A stretch of DNA of 64,000 bases from Ziziphus jujuba (taxonomy: Eukaryota; Streptophyta; Magnoliopsida; Rosales; Rhamnaceae). Numbering within the stretch: the stretch's first letter is position 1; every line of letters starts with the position of its first letter. Location of the stretch: positions 5,715,501 through 5,779,500 of the forward strand of contig NC_083379.1 of NCBI RefSeq assembly GCF_031755915.1, in the 5' to 3' direction. Made by a program: the position numbers and the translations under genes. This document shows, piece by piece, positions 22,318-34,447 of the stretch. The notes under the pieces were generated by a model. That model was not told the origin of the DNA. It saw nothing but the letters and a program-made list of their open reading frames with translations, and did not search any database.

Positions 22318-24055
22318 AATTTTTTTCGATATTTTGAAGAGGAAGGAATGGATCTATCAAGGTTGGAGCAAAAATGAGAGGAGCCGAACACTCCACCAAC
22401 TTCACCAATCTCAAGCAGTCAAGAGGATGACAACCAAGAGCTCCACGGTTCAAGAGTTTACAAGAGGTTTATGAAGTAACCGAAAACCAAGAGAACCTGA
22501 CCTTGTTTTATCTCTTTGCCAATTGTGAGCCAATGAATTTCCAAGAAGCAATGGAAGATAAAATTTTGAAAAATGCAATGGATGAGGACATAAAGGCGAT
22601 TAAGAAGAACAGCACTTGCGAATCAGCTTCACTTCTAAGTGGATATAAGGCTATTGGTGTGAAATGGGTGTATAAAGTTAAGAAAAATGCCAAAAGAGAG
22701 ATTGAAAGGTACAAGGCAAGATTAGTAGCATAAGGCTATAGTCAAAGAGCTAGAATAGACTATGATGAAGTATTTGTTCCCGTTGCTTGACTAGAAATGG
22801 TTAGATTGATTATTTCCTTGGCAGTTTAACATGGTTGGAAGGTACATCAAATGGATGTAAAATCTGCCTTCCTAAATGGGTTTCTTGAAGAAAAGGTATA
22901 TATTGAGCAATCACGAGGGTATGAAATCAAGGGACAAGAAGACAATGTTTTAAAGTTGAAGAAGGCGCTTTATGGATTAAAGCAAGCACCAAGAGCTTGG
23001 AATGCTTGAATTGATAAGTATCTCCAAGAAAGAAGCTTGATCTAATGCCCATATGAACACGCACCTTACATTAAAGTTCGAAATAATATATCTTGATTGT
23101 GTGTTTATATGTAGATGATTTGATTTTCACAGGGAGCAATTCAAGCATGGTTGCCGAGTTTAAGAAAGAGATGACTAAGGAATTCGAAAGGACCGATATT
23201 GGGCTCATATGTTATTATTTCAGCATTGAAGTGAAACAAGAAGATAAAGGCATCCTAATTACTCACGAAGGTTATGCAAAGGAGGTACTTAAGAAGTTTA
23301 AGATGGATGATGTAAATCCGGTTGGTACACCAGTGGAATGTGGAATCAAGTTATCAAAGCATAAGGAAGGAGAAAAGGTGGATCCAACATTTTTTAAGAA
23401 CTTGGTTGGAAGTTTATGATACTTAACATGTACAAGGCTAGATATTCTCTATGCTGTAGAAGTTATAAGTCGATACATGGAGAATCCAATAACAATTCAC
23501 TTGAAGGTAGCAAGAAGGATTCTTCGTTATCTAAGAGGTACAACAAGCTTCGATTCGTATTACTCAACATCTGATGATAATAAGCTTATATGGTATAGTG
23601 ATAATGATGGGAGTGGAGATATAGATGATCACAAAAGTACGAGTGGATTTGTGTTTTACTTGGGAGCTACTGCTTTTACATGGATGTCAAAGAAGAAGCC
23701 GATCGTTACACTTTCTACATGTGAAGCGGAGTATGTAGCGGCTACTTCATGTGTTTGCCATGCAATTTGGCTTCGAAACTTGCTAAAGAAGTTGGGTTGT
23801 CCACAAGAAGAACTAACCAAGATATGTGTGGATAACAAATCAGTAATAGCTCTTGCCAAAAATTCGGTGTTTAATGATCGAAGTAAACACATTGATATGC
23901 GTTATCACTAAATTAGAGAGTGTATTACCGAAAGAAATGTGTAGCTGGAGTACGTGAAGTCTTATGATCAAGTTACTGATATCTTTACCAAGCCTCTCAA
24001 GCAAGAAGTCTTTGTTAAATTGAGAAGTTTAATTAGAGTTACAAAATCAAGTTTC
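22318..24055 (+). pseudogene. copia-1 pol, reverse transcriptase and RNase H part
   Basis: Reverse transcriptase segments: [57 protein letters not shown] and the catalytic CLYVDDLIFTGS. RNase H: DDHKSTSGFVFYLGATAFTW, TLSTCEAEYVAATS, RSKHIDMRYH. At least five internal stops occur where a conserved Gln (CAA) or Arg (CGA) codon is expected, giving TAA or TGA: after ARLVA, after VPVA, before HGW, after AWNA and in GSL*YLTC. The frame ends just before the PPT and 3' LTR. Confidence 0.85.
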
Positions 24056-24302
24056 AAGGGGGATGTTGAAATATAAACTTGTTTTTATTTTTATTTTATT
24101 GATTTGTTAGCCTTGGTATTTTAATAAGAGTCCAACTATAAAGGAAATTCTTTTAAGGTATTGTTATGAAGTTATTTTACATAAGTATGGTTAACAGCTG
24201 GTATATATATATGTTTTTTTCTTTGGTTAGTCTTGTAAGCCAAAACAGAGCATCTTCAATAAAATAGAGTTTTTGGTTTTCCTTCTGTTTTCTTGTTTAA
24301 CA
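24056..24302 (+). repeat. polypurine tract and 3' LTR of copia-1
   Basis: PPT AAGGGGGA (24056-24063) followed by the 239-nt LTR 24064-24302, which matches the 5' LTR except for scattered substitutions and one extra TA in the TATATA run. Confidence 0.9.
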
Positions 24303-24857
24303 TAGTTGTCCTATATCTTTTTACAAATTTGTTTAGCAAATTACTTTTGTGATTGTTGCTGTACACTTAATACAACGTAAACATTCAAATGCTGTAACTC
24401 ATATGTATGTTCCTCTGCTTTAATATCCATAAAGTAATTATATGAAGCATGTTAAAGACTTAAACAAATTTTCTTATGAGTTACAAAAACATGAACTTGG
24501 CAATACCTTGTGTTTTTGTTGCTACAGGCTTCTTAAAGGGGAGGACCTTTATGGTAAGCTTCCACCATCTCTAGCAAAGCAACCTTAGCTCGAAAAAGCT
24601 TAAAGGAGATAATTTATTAATTAACATCTCCACTATTCATTTTTCTTTTACACCATCTTGTACTGGATTAATGGATCCACAGCAATTTGTATGTCAGTTC
24701 TTGTAAATGTTAACTTTATATTTTCGTCACCCATGTGATTCCACACAGAACTTTCTTAGTGGTAGCATACCTCCAGCATGGACTTCTATGAAGAACTTGA
24801 AATATTTGTAACGAATTCCATCAACTTTTATCTTTTATTTGGATATATATGTATGTT

Positions 24858-24894
<37 letters not shown>

Positions 24895-25819
24895 GGATGT
24901 ACATGATCTAATAATAACATACGGTATAGGTCCTTGTATGTGAAGAATTTATCTGGACCAATCCCCACCTACCTGGGAAACATGACCTCTCTTATATATC
25001 TGTATGCTCTAGAAATCTCTCATTTTCCACCTTTTCATCAGTTGAAAATCATTCTAGATGTTAATTGGTTTTAATACTCCTGTAATTACAAAGGAGAGTA
25101 TTCATATATGCAGGAGCTTAGAAAGCAACATGTTTTCTGCAACTGTTCCCACAGAGCTTGCCAAATTGTTTAACTTGGAGCATCTGTCAGTTCTTTTTAC
25201 TTTGTTTTCATGCTTTCTCTACGATTTGATTATTTGATTATTTGGTGTCTCTAGATTTTCTACTCTTCATTTGCTTAATGAAATCATACAGAATAGGCTA
25301 ACATTGATTCAATCTTGCCCATTGGTGAATGCAGCAATCTTAAGGCTAACTATCTTAAGGGAAGTTTCCTGAGGCTCTCACTAAGCTAACCAAATTGACA
25401 GAACTGTAAATGCCCCTTGATGTTTGTAGTAATACAGTTGAAGTAGAATTAATTAGCAGCAACAACTTCACAGGAAGAATACCCCAACTCTTACCAGATG
25501 GAAAAGTTATTCTCAACACATTGTAAAGCATATATTAGTAGATTCTACCTCACTTAAAACTGTTCGAAGAATACCCAATCCTGAAGTTGCTATTCTAGTT
25601 ACAAAGGTGGTACTGTTTAAGCGTGCAACTCCATGCAAAAGGATTAGTGACTTAGATGGACATAAATCAGAATTTTCGTCCTTAATGAAATATGACGACG
25701 ATGAAACTTTCGCAATGCTATATGGTATTAAGACATTATCAAAAGCAATGGTGTTTACCATGAATTTATTCTTTATTTATATGACACAATGTTGAGAAGC
25801 TGCAATCTCTGTGGCCCAA

Positions 25820-26215
25820 TGTGAAGTCTCATATCGATTGGAAAGGGGAACGAAACACTCCTTATAAGTGAGTGTGGATACTTTTCCTTTGAGAGGCCTT
25901 TTCAAACCTTCAGGGCTGGGTTGTAAGAGGATTCCCCAAGTCCAAAGAGGATAATATCTCATGCAGGTAGTCTGGGCTATCACAGATGGTATCAGAGCCG
26001 GACCCGGATTGGTGTGCCAACGAGGACGCTGGGCTCTAAGGGAGGAGGATTGTGAAATCCCACATCGGTTGGAAAGGAGAACGAAACACTCCTTATAAGT
26101 GGATGTGGATACCTTTCTCTTGAAAGTCCTTTTAAAACCTTGAGGGCTCGGTTGTAAGAGGATTCTCCAGGCCCAAAGAAGACAATATCTCATGCGGATG
26201 GTCTAGGCTGTCACA
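25820..26215 (+). mobile_element. complete TRIM, TSD CCCAA
   Basis: Two 165-nt LTRs (25820-25984 and 26051-26215) flank a 66-nt internal segment with PBS GATGGTATCAGAGCCGG and a purine tract GGGAGGAGGAT. Perfect target duplication CCCAA lies at 25815-25819 and 26216-26220. It is a textbook unit (LTR-PBS-PPT-LTR) and the best reference copy of the family in this window. It lies just after the last recognisable trace of RLK copy B. Confidence 0.95.
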
Positions 26216-26705
26216 CCCAATCCCTAAAGAAATATCTAAAATGACAGAACTTAAAACTCTGAAAATAATTTATTCTTAGCTTCTCTCTCCTCTCACCTTT
26301 CTTAAAAACAAAATAGTACGAAAAAGTAAATAAAACAAACAAAAAGAAATTTACTCGTCCAAATCACTATAACACATAAATTTAGTTGAACTACTAAACA
26401 TTCTTAATTAGTTCATGCATGAATTGTGTCATTAAAAGTATGCTTTTTTCTCAAAACTCTTTATATAATTTCCCCTTCAAAAGGATACAAGTCATAAATT
26501 TACTTATAAAATTTGATTTTATAAACCTAAAAAATTTGATTGATATTGACAATAACAATTATAATAGTCAATAACATTATCAAAAAAATTATAATAGTCA
26601 CCAAATAGTTTTTACTAACATGACAACTAATCTTTTTTTCTTAATTATTATTTTTGGATTTATTCACTTATTATATATTCATCATCGCTGATGATTACCG
26701 ATTAT
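26216..26705. other. AT-rich spacer
   Basis: No gene or clear repeat structure seen; AT-rich throughout. Confidence 0.4.
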
Positions 26706-28046
26706 GGATATAGATCTTCTGTCTCCAAAATTTTGTTTCCAATTCTATTCCACTAATAAAAAGTTGAGATTTCATTTAAAATGCCATCATATATTTTTTT
26801 CTGTTTTCACGTCACTCACCATTAAGTTATACTAACGGAAGCTTTCTTGTGGCTGCAAAACTTCAATTGGGCTCACTTTATTAAAATTAAAAAAAAAAAA
26901 GTCCTTTATCATTCTTTTTCTTTTCTTTTCTTTCATTTTTTTTTTTTTTTTTGTGTTTCTTGTGCCATTCTTGCCGTTCTTCTCCCCTTCAACTAAAACT
27001 TGTATATTTTTTAATTATTATTATACCAACTGGGTCCCACTCATCAAAGTTTTAAAAAAGCCCTAAATCATTCTTCTTTTTTTCTGATTTTTTTTTAATT
27101 TATTGTGCAATCCCCTGCCAGTCTTCACTCTTTCATGCCGTAACTGTTATACTTTTTTTAATTATTATTATTTTTTTCGACCGTGCGGCAGCAGCTGCCA
27201 TTAAGGCTTCTTTCTCTATTTTTCTTTCTACCAAGCACTGCAGCAACTTCTTTCAGTTATGTTATACATAATGAAACATTAATTTATAATTTTAACAAAG
27301 CACATCTATCATCAAATATAAAAGAATACTTTATTCATAAATATATATATATATATATATAAGAATATTATTTTTAACTCTAAAGTTATGTAATAAACGT
27401 TTCTAAAGTGCATTAAATAGTAAAAACAAATGATATAAAACTTATTCTCAATAGTAAAAACAAATAATATAAAACTTATTCTCAATGTTTTTATAACAGT
27501 TACGGGATGAAAGAGTGAAGAATGGCAGGGGATTGCACAAGAAATAAAAAAAAAAACAAAAAAAAATGATTTAGGGCTTTTTTGAAACTTTAATGAGTGG
27601 AATCCGATTGGTATAATAATAATTAAAAAATATACGAGTTATAGTTGAAGGGGAGAAGAACGGCAACAATGGCACAAGAAACCCCCCCCCAAAAAAAAAA
27701 AAAAAAAAAGAATGAATGATAAAGAATTTTTTTTTTTAAATTTTAATAAAGTGACCCAATTAGAGTTTTGCACCCATAAAAAAGCTTATGGCAACAATGG
27801 CACAAGAAACCCCCCAAAAAAAAAAAAAAAAAAAAGAATGAATGATAAAGGATTTTTTTTTTTAAAAATTTTAATAAAGTGACCCAATTAGAGTTTTGCA
27901 GCCATAAAAAAGCTTATGGTAATATAACTTAGCAGTGAATGACGTAAAAATAGAAAGAAAAAAAAATGTGATATCATTTTAAATGAAATGTTAATTTTTT
28001 ATTAGTGGAATGGAAACAGAATTTTAGAGAAAAAAAATCTGTATCC
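26706..28046. repeat. large foldback (inverted-repeat) element
   Basis: The left arm (26706-27152) and right arm (27492-28046) are imperfect reverse complements. Examples: TTCCACTAATAAAAAG and the complement of TTTTTATTAGTGGAA; CTGCCAGTCTTCACTCTTTC and the complement of GAAAGAGTGAAGAATGGCAG; GGGCTCACTTTATTAAAATT and the complement of TTTTAATAAAGTGACCC. A 339-base AT-rich loop separates them. The right arm contains a 128-bp direct duplication (27662-27789, 27790-27917) and the loop has a short direct repeat (AATAGTAAAAACAAAT). No open frame is convincing. It is probably a foldback-type DNA transposon or MITE with long TIRs. Confidence 0.75.
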
Positions 28047-29052
28047 ACCGATTATATGGCCACTTATGTGAATTGATTTTGGACCAGATGGTTTTGGCCG
28101 TTTATACAAGATATTCTTGTTATTTTTCATTATTTATTTCTCTAATATACTTTTTCCTCTTCTTAAAAAAAAGTACATATACAGTTCTAAGGATAGGGAT
28201 CAAAGGGACCCACACCTTCAAATTTTTTACTATAATTGTTTTTTTTTTTTTTAATTTTCTTGTTCAGGTTGTCCTAAAAAAAATCAAATATATTTACCAC
28301 TTTACCCCTCAGATTATGGGTTTGACTTTCCACTCCTATATGCTCGTCTCTATGGTAGAACTTGACTTTTCACATTTTTATTTTATTTTATTTTAAATGA
28401 ACATTGCTAGAGAGTGGACCCGCGTTATTAACTTTTGTCAATAACATGTTAATTTGAATTCCACAAATGAGTACAGGAAAAGTCGAAAGAAAAGGGAAAT
28501 ATGGCCAACTATTTAGGAGTAGAATAATTTTTCCATGGTCCACGAGCCATCAGAAATGAAAAATGAAATTCCTGCTCGTATAGTTGTGCCAGACCGGGAT
28601 TATTATTCATATTGCTTACTTCAAAGTTCAGGTCGTATTGAAATCGAAAGTAGACTTTAGAAGGGAGATATTTCGTACGAAGTAACAATTGTTATATCAG
28701 AAATGAGTTTTACTGGTCATCACCAAATTGTGGAGATAAATAGCAAAATTACTTATTTTTGATGCAAAACGCATTTCACACATTCCATAGAAAAAATATA
28801 AAAATAAAAAAACAAAAAACAAAATAAAAAAAGAGAAAAATATACTTTCACAACTTCCATAGAAAAGAAAGTGCTTTTACAGTTTCTCCTTTCAATAACT
28901 TTGAGAGGTGGAAAGATGAGAAAAATCTATTTTCCATTTGGAAGTTGGTATATATACATATATATATATGCTGGAATATAACTAATGGCTAGCATGAGAG
29001 ACTATAGAGGGTGATAATTCTAATTTGCTGCATATAATTAATTCATATGCAG
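28047..29052. other. non-genic spacer before copy C exon 2
   Basis: No gene supported. An exon 1 equivalent for copy C was looked for and not found. AT-rich, with A-runs at 28790-28840. Confidence 0.4.
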
Positions 29053-29400
29053 TTGAAGCTCTAAAAGAAATAGCAGCACAAATAGGGAAGAAAGACTGGA
29101 ACTTTAGCGAAAACCCGTGCAGCACTACTAATTCAAGCAGCTGGATGGTTAAGCCAAGTCCCGACCAAGGGATGTACCCGTCTACTGTCTTTTGCAATTG
29201 CTCCTTCAATGGTGGTGTTTGCCACGTTCAAAACATGTACACACGTGCACTTCCTTAGCTAGCTAGTTAGTAATTATTTACAGTTAGTACTGTGAAATTA
29301 TAAACTATGATCGATGTTATATATCCAGATCTTTTCAAGGGCAAGATCTTTCTGGTGTGCTTCCACCATCTCTGGCCAAATTACCACACATCAGACAGGT
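29053..29400 (+). pseudogene. LRR-VIII-2 RLK copy C, exons 2 and 3
   Basis: Exon 2 (29053-29236, 184 nt) reads VEALKEIAAQIGKKDWNF with cysteines in CNCSFNGGVC, the conserved N-terminal cap of the ectodomain. Exon 3 (29329-29400, 72 nt) is an LRR exon (DLSGVLPPSLAKLPHIRQ). Splice sites and phases match the intact copy at 61866-62389 and both exons are open. Exon 1 is missing, and the next intron is entered at 29518 by copia-2; later LRR exons are absent. Probably the 5' remnant of the copy whose malectin/kinase half lies at 36668-44001. Confidence 0.8.
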
Positions 29401-29517
29401 GTAAGTGTGGAAACAATATTACCTTCGGGTCTACTTTAAATTTTTAATTAATTACTTTATCATCATCATCATCAATTTTTCATCCATATATAACATATAT
29501 ATATATAAATATATGTG

Positions 29518-29698
29518 TGTTACGAAATTAGGACAAAAATAATAGCAATAAAATAAAACAAAACACATACAGATTTATGTGGAAAATTTTTTATGGGAAA
29601 AAACCACGGACAAAGAAAGACAAAGCTTTTATTTATGAAAATTGGTACTAAAGGTGAGTAAATAGAACGGCAAAACTAAAACATATTTGAAAAACCCC

Positions 29699-29734
<36 letters not shown>

Positions 29735-29893
29735 ATGGACAGAATAAACTTAAAATTGGAAACCCCTATCGGCCCTCGACCTCCGCTACCACCACAAAGC
29801 CCCATTTTTTCTCTCAAAATAAATTCATCAAACAAGTTCCACCGTGAGCTTTTCTGGTCCGATCAATAAGAATTTGAGTCACCAACTCTAACA
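29518..29893 (-). repeat. 3' LTR of copia-2
   Basis: On the minus strand the LTR starts TGTTAGAGTTGGTGACTC directly after the polypurine tract AAGGTGGAGAT and ends with TAACA at 29518. About 376 nt, with a (TA)n run at 29703-29731. No matching 5' LTR exists at the other end, so the element is truncated. Confidence 0.75.
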
Positions 29894-30726
29894 ATCTCCA
29901 CCTTGACACAAATTCCATACAATGAATGAAAAATACAAAACTCCAATCTTCGGTAAAAGTTGCCATCCTTTTCCACAAAAACCAAAGCTTAGCAACGAAC
30001 ACCAACCAAGTCCAAGCAATGCTCAAACTTGGCTACTGGAAGTGTCTTCGTCATCATATCAACAGGATTATCATGAGTACTCACCTTGCTAATAACAATA
30101 TCACCACAAGCAATAACATCCCATACAAAATGATACCGAACATCTATATGCTTTGTCCTCTCATGAAATATCTGATCTTTCGTAAGAACGATTGCACTCT
30201 GACTATCATAAAAAACTATGGTAATCTGTAAATGATCACTAAGCTCACCAAATAATCCTTTCAACCAAATAGCTTCCTTACAAGCCTCAGTAATAGCCAT
30301 GTACTCCACCTCAGTAGTTGACAATGCAACTATATTCTGCGAAGTAGCTTTCCAACTAATAGCACAGCCACCAACAGTAAACACATACCTAGTGAGAGAT
30401 CTTCTTTTATCCAAATCTCCAGCAAAATCAGAATCTACATACCCAATGACTCCATCTTTAGTCCTCCCAAACTGCAAACAAACATCAGAAGAGCCACGCA
30501 AGTATCTGAAAATCCATTGAACTGCTTTCCAATGTTCCTTACCAGGGTTCGCCATGTATTTACTAACTGCACTAACTGCATATCCCAAATATGGACATGA
30601 ACAAACCATAGCATACATGAGAGATCCCATTGCACTAGAATATGGAACTCGAGACATATAATCAATATCATCATCTGATTGTAGAGATAAAGCAGATGAA
30701 AGCCTAAAATGAGTTGCTAATGTTAC
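29894..30726 (-). pseudogene. copia-2 RNase H and end of reverse transcriptase
   Basis: A minus-strand frame reads [19 protein letters not shown], the RNase H segments [16 protein letters not shown] and [19 protein letters not shown], and [11 protein letters not shown], ending near the PPT. The motifs resemble Tnt1/Tork-type copia elements and differ from copia-1. The frame stays open to the point where gypsy remnant C interrupts it at 30727. Confidence 0.85.
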
Positions 30727-33700
30727 TGTCAGGACCCGTCCAAAATTCCTCACCGGAACCCTAGACAAGCCCTGATCCCAGGGATACCCTACTGGACCTT
30801 CCAATGGAAAATCCGGCAGAACCTCCCCTAAGGGTTAGACTTACCACAAATTTCCTGCACTGAAAACACACTTCTATAACTACCACCTTATTCCTCCTAT
30901 CTTACTACAATATAATTCCACAAATTTACAGCACTTCAAAATGAATAACAGTAAATCAGTGCATAATTAATAACTAAATGTCCAATATAGTATACAGAGC
31001 ATTATACAAATAAATGTGGAATTAATACAATGTCAGATAAAGAAGCAATACAAGATGAAGAGGAAAAAGGGAAGAAATGCTTTTTGGACTTTCGGCAATG
31101 AACTGAGACGTCGGGCTCGTCCCGGACGATCAACGTCTCCCAATCCTTGTACCTAGGGGAACGAAATTTAAAAATATGAGATGCTAATCATCTCAGTGAG
31201 GGACCCTATCTACTATACAATTATAATAGTAACGAAAATTATAGTACACTTGATTAATTAAGAATAAATAAGTAAATAAATAATAATTAATTGAAAATAA
31301 TATTTCTCTCAAAACCCTCACTATTCACTCCGTTGGAAAGGTTCCCCTTTTAAAATATTTTCGCAAAACCCAATATTTTACACCCTGAAAATCACGGAAT
31401 AATTAATTTAATAAATAGTTAAACAATCCAAATACCAATAAAATGTAATGAAATATAATAAAATAAATTTAGAATACTTGCATGAAAGAAGTATAACATA
31501 AAAGAAGAATTCAATATATAATTCATAAAATTTGATTTAACAAACTAAAATAAACAGTATCAGAAATATAATGTAAATAATTATAAATAGATGGTAAAAC
31601 AAATTAAATGAATTTAATTTAAATATGATTTTAAAACCTTTAGGGTTTGAAATTTTTATCTCAAAAGTTATACTTGACACACCACACTATATACCAGTGA
31701 TGTCCTCTGATACCCAGCGTCCCGAGCACCGTCCGGCGAGAGGTTAAAGAGAAAAACTTGCATACGATCGCTTCGGCGTCCCGACAGCGCCGCTGCTTAA
31801 ACTGTCATCCCGGCCATGGAGGGGGGCGGCTTATGTGCACCATATAAAACTTGCCTGCCCTCGGTCCAATGGCAACTCACGAGAGACATTATAACTTGCG
31901 CGCTCATCCACATATACAGTACAGAACACCAGTACTGTATGAGTGTGTCTAAAATAAATAACCAAATTTTTATTATAAAAAGGGTACGTAATTTTTTCAA
32001 AATTTACCGTGGGAATTATACCATTTTTCAAACTCAACCTCCCACATTTTTTCTTAATATTTCCAGCATAAATCCACCGATAATAATATACAAATAAATT
32101 TTTCCCAAATCATAAAATCAATTAAATAATATTCCAAGGGCATAATTATATGATTTGAAACCACCAAACTTAAACCAATATTTCCTTTAAATATTTAAAA
32201 TCAAATGATGCCCAAAAATAATATTAAAACCACATGAATTTCATATATAATTTAATTCCACAAATCCTCAATATCATAAAATAATTTCCACAATGCATAA
32301 ATTTATATAAATGCATTTTTTTTAATCAAAATAAATTCCACATTAAATCAAATAATATTACTTTTACAATTCCTTTAAATATCAAATTATCATAAAATCT
32401 TGATTTCCATAATTTATCAAAAATCATATATGATTTAATGCACATATACATTCCAATTTATTCAAATTGTGCCATCAAAATTTCAAATATAATTTACTAA
32501 ATATTTAACACATAAATATTAAATCCAAACATTTAATTACCGCCAAATAAATATAATTTAACACCCGAAAATAATTTTGAAGGTGGGTCACTCACCTCGA
32601 GCATGCAATTAACCCAAGATCCTCCATGGGATCAATTCCACGACGTACACGTGCTCCTAGAACAACAATATTACACATCTCAAATAAATTAATATTTTAT
32701 TCGGGTAAATAATATCCGGTACCCGGGGGGTTTAACACAAACGTTAACCAAAATTGATGAGTAATATACCGAATCGAAGCTTGTGGAACGAGGATCGCAT
32801 TACAGGACTCCATTGACCCCAATTCCGCCGATGGTGGCTGGAATTTGCCCGGGAAGTACCAGCCGAACTTCACCTCCTCATAACTCATGAACCACTTCGA
32901 ATTTAAACAATTGGAGACCATATTTGAACTCAGAGGACCCAAAATAGGGGAAAAGGAGTGGCAATTCGGACTGGGCTGGCCGGAAACGACGCGAATCATC
33001 GAAAAATTCAACCCACTGCCGTCGACTTTACCGACCCGATCTGGGCGCGTCCGGCGGCATCTGGCCAGGAAATTTTGAGGTCGGGGTCGACGGGAACTGG
33101 GCTTCACCGATGGCCGGCGCGTGTAGCCATCCAGTGGCCAGAATTTGAGAAACGACAAAGGCCCAAGAGGAGGAAAAGGAAAGAAAAAGAAAGAAGAAGA
33201 AAGAAGAAGGAGAAGAAAGGCTCGGGGTGGCTGGGTGTTTTTCCCACGTGGGGGAAGGAAAAAAAAAAGAAAAAAGAAAATAAAATAAAATAATAGTATT
33301 GTATAAAATAATAATAAAATAATATGGTATTTAACCATAGTTGACGTGTGGCATCTCACTGTTGTGACACATGGAACCTTTTATTAAGTAACACGTGGCA
33401 TACTGTTCACATATTTAAAAATAATATTTAAATAATACTGTATTTGAAAAATTTTTCAGGTCTATAACTTTCAAACCGCATGTCCAAATCGGACGTGCCG
33501 CTAGTCTACGGACTCGTATCAACGTGTACTTCACAACCATGCATGAGTCAAAGCTCAACTTTGCATGAATAAAAAGTCAACTCCAGCACCCCTTGGACAG
33601 TTTAGACCTTAACTTGTTTTGCTCATAACTTTCAAACCGTAGCTCCGTTTTCGACGTGCTACTAGTGTATGAACTCGTGACAACGTGTACTTTTTAATGG

Positions 33701-33835
33701 TATCTCGGTCAATATGAAATTCCATCAGGAGCAAAAAGTCAACATTTGACCCCTTCTCGGTCAACGACGGTCAAACCCGGTCAACCTTGGTCAAATTTGA
33801 GAAATTTCCGATGTATTTCGGGACGAGGTGTTACA
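30727..33835 (-). repeat. long LTR of gypsy element C
   Basis: Left end TGTCAGGACCCGTCC and right end GGACGAGGTGTTACA are the reverse complements of the ends of LTRs A and B. The GC-rich central part with purine tracts is at 32800-33250. Confidence 0.9.
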
Positions 33836-33949
33836 ATCTTCCCCCCTTACAAAAATTTCATCCTTGAAATTTTATACGTCACAGAAACGCATAAAATATT
33901 GGTTGCAGATTTATGCCTCGAGCTTCCAGGTCGTTTTCTCGACTAGATT

Positions 33950-34170
33950 AATTCACCACGAGACTTTTGACTTGAGAAAATAGTCTTATTGACCCATACA
34001 CATTTTTCATGATCTAAAATCTGCACTGGTTGCTCCTTATATGACAGGTCTTCGATGTCTTTTCGTAGCTCCGATGCATGAAATACGTTACATACCAGTG
34101 TTAACTCTTCCAAGAATGCTAACTCGTACGTTACAACACCAATTCTTATGCTAACCTAGTAGAAACCAAG
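33950..34170 (-). pseudogene. gypsy pol C-terminal fragment (chromovirus-like)
   Basis: The minus strand reads IRIGVVTYELAFLEEL, then VFHASELRK, then DLSYKEQPVQILDHEK. This is the conserved region after integrase, around the chromodomain, in plant Tekay-type Ty3/gypsy polyproteins. About 20 residues expected after LRK are deleted and a TAG follows SRGELI. On the opposite strand at about 34310-34365, YHLPPQANGQAKC resembles an integrase motif, suggesting local inversion; that part is weak. Confidence 0.7.
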
Positions 34171-34447
34171 ATAATGAGAACTTAGCTCTCTCTGTCAACC
34201 AAACCGTATTATGAGTCTGCACGGAGTATTAATCGCCATCATGACTATTTGAGATTTGAGCTTTACTTCAAGACTATGACGAAGGTTAACAGATACACTT
34301 GGAGCGAGACTTACCTACTGTATCACCTTCCACCACAGGCCAATGGACAAGCGAAGTGCAGAATTTATATTTTGGGAAAATATGCAATCCGGTCAACCTT
34401 GGTCAAATTTGAGAAATTTTCGATGTACTTCGGGACGGGGTGTTACA

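Larger units (their letters stand above)
16890..24302 (+). mobile_element. copia-1: Ty1/copia retrotransposon, decayed, with nested solo LTR
   Basis: Two LTRs (16890-17126 and 24064-24302) begin TGTTGAAATATAAA and end TTTAACA. PBS TGGAATCAGAGCC lies 3 bases after the 5' LTR and the polypurine tract AAGGGGGA abuts the 3' LTR. The flanks TGGTTG and TAGTTG are probably a diverged target duplication. The order gag, protease, integrase, reverse transcriptase, RNase H is that of copia. The interior is split by the gypsy solo LTR at 19544-22312. All frames contain stops. The insertion lies in an intron of RLK copy B, same strand. Confidence 0.9.
15080..25760 (+). pseudogene. LRR-VIII-2 RLK copy B, 5' half, with copia in an intron
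   Basis: Exon 1 (15080-15197) is a signal peptide (ISFILLILGAIKVDAQA). Exon 2 (16526-16640) reads VEALIEI and KKDWNPNIDPC in correct phase. Copia-1 (16890-24302) lies in the next intron. Exon 3 (24528-24599) has an in-frame TAG at 24586-24588 and its donor has changed from GT to TT. Exon 4 (to 24807) has lost the acceptor AG present in copy A. Exons 5 and 6 (24930-25001, 25114-25185) are intact 72-nt LRR exons. Exon 7 (25335-25405) is 71 nt, a one-base deletion. Exon 8 (25447-25522) is 76 nt. A trace of the RISDLDG repeat follows at about 25645-25735. There is no malectin or kinase part before the TRIM at 25820. It cannot encode a receptor. Confidence 0.85.
30727..34447 (-). mobile_element. 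gypsy element C, internally deleted, nested in copia-2
   Basis: Minus-strand element: a 62-nt stub of the 5' LTR (34386-34447), a short scrambled pol remnant (33836-34385), a purine tract AAGGGGGGAAGAT and a 3109-nt 3' LTR (30727-33835). The flanks GTTAC (30722-30726) and GGTAC (34448-34452) are a near-match target duplication, and copia-2 pol lies on both sides. It is the only copy here that connects the long LTR family to coding sequence. Confidence 0.85.
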
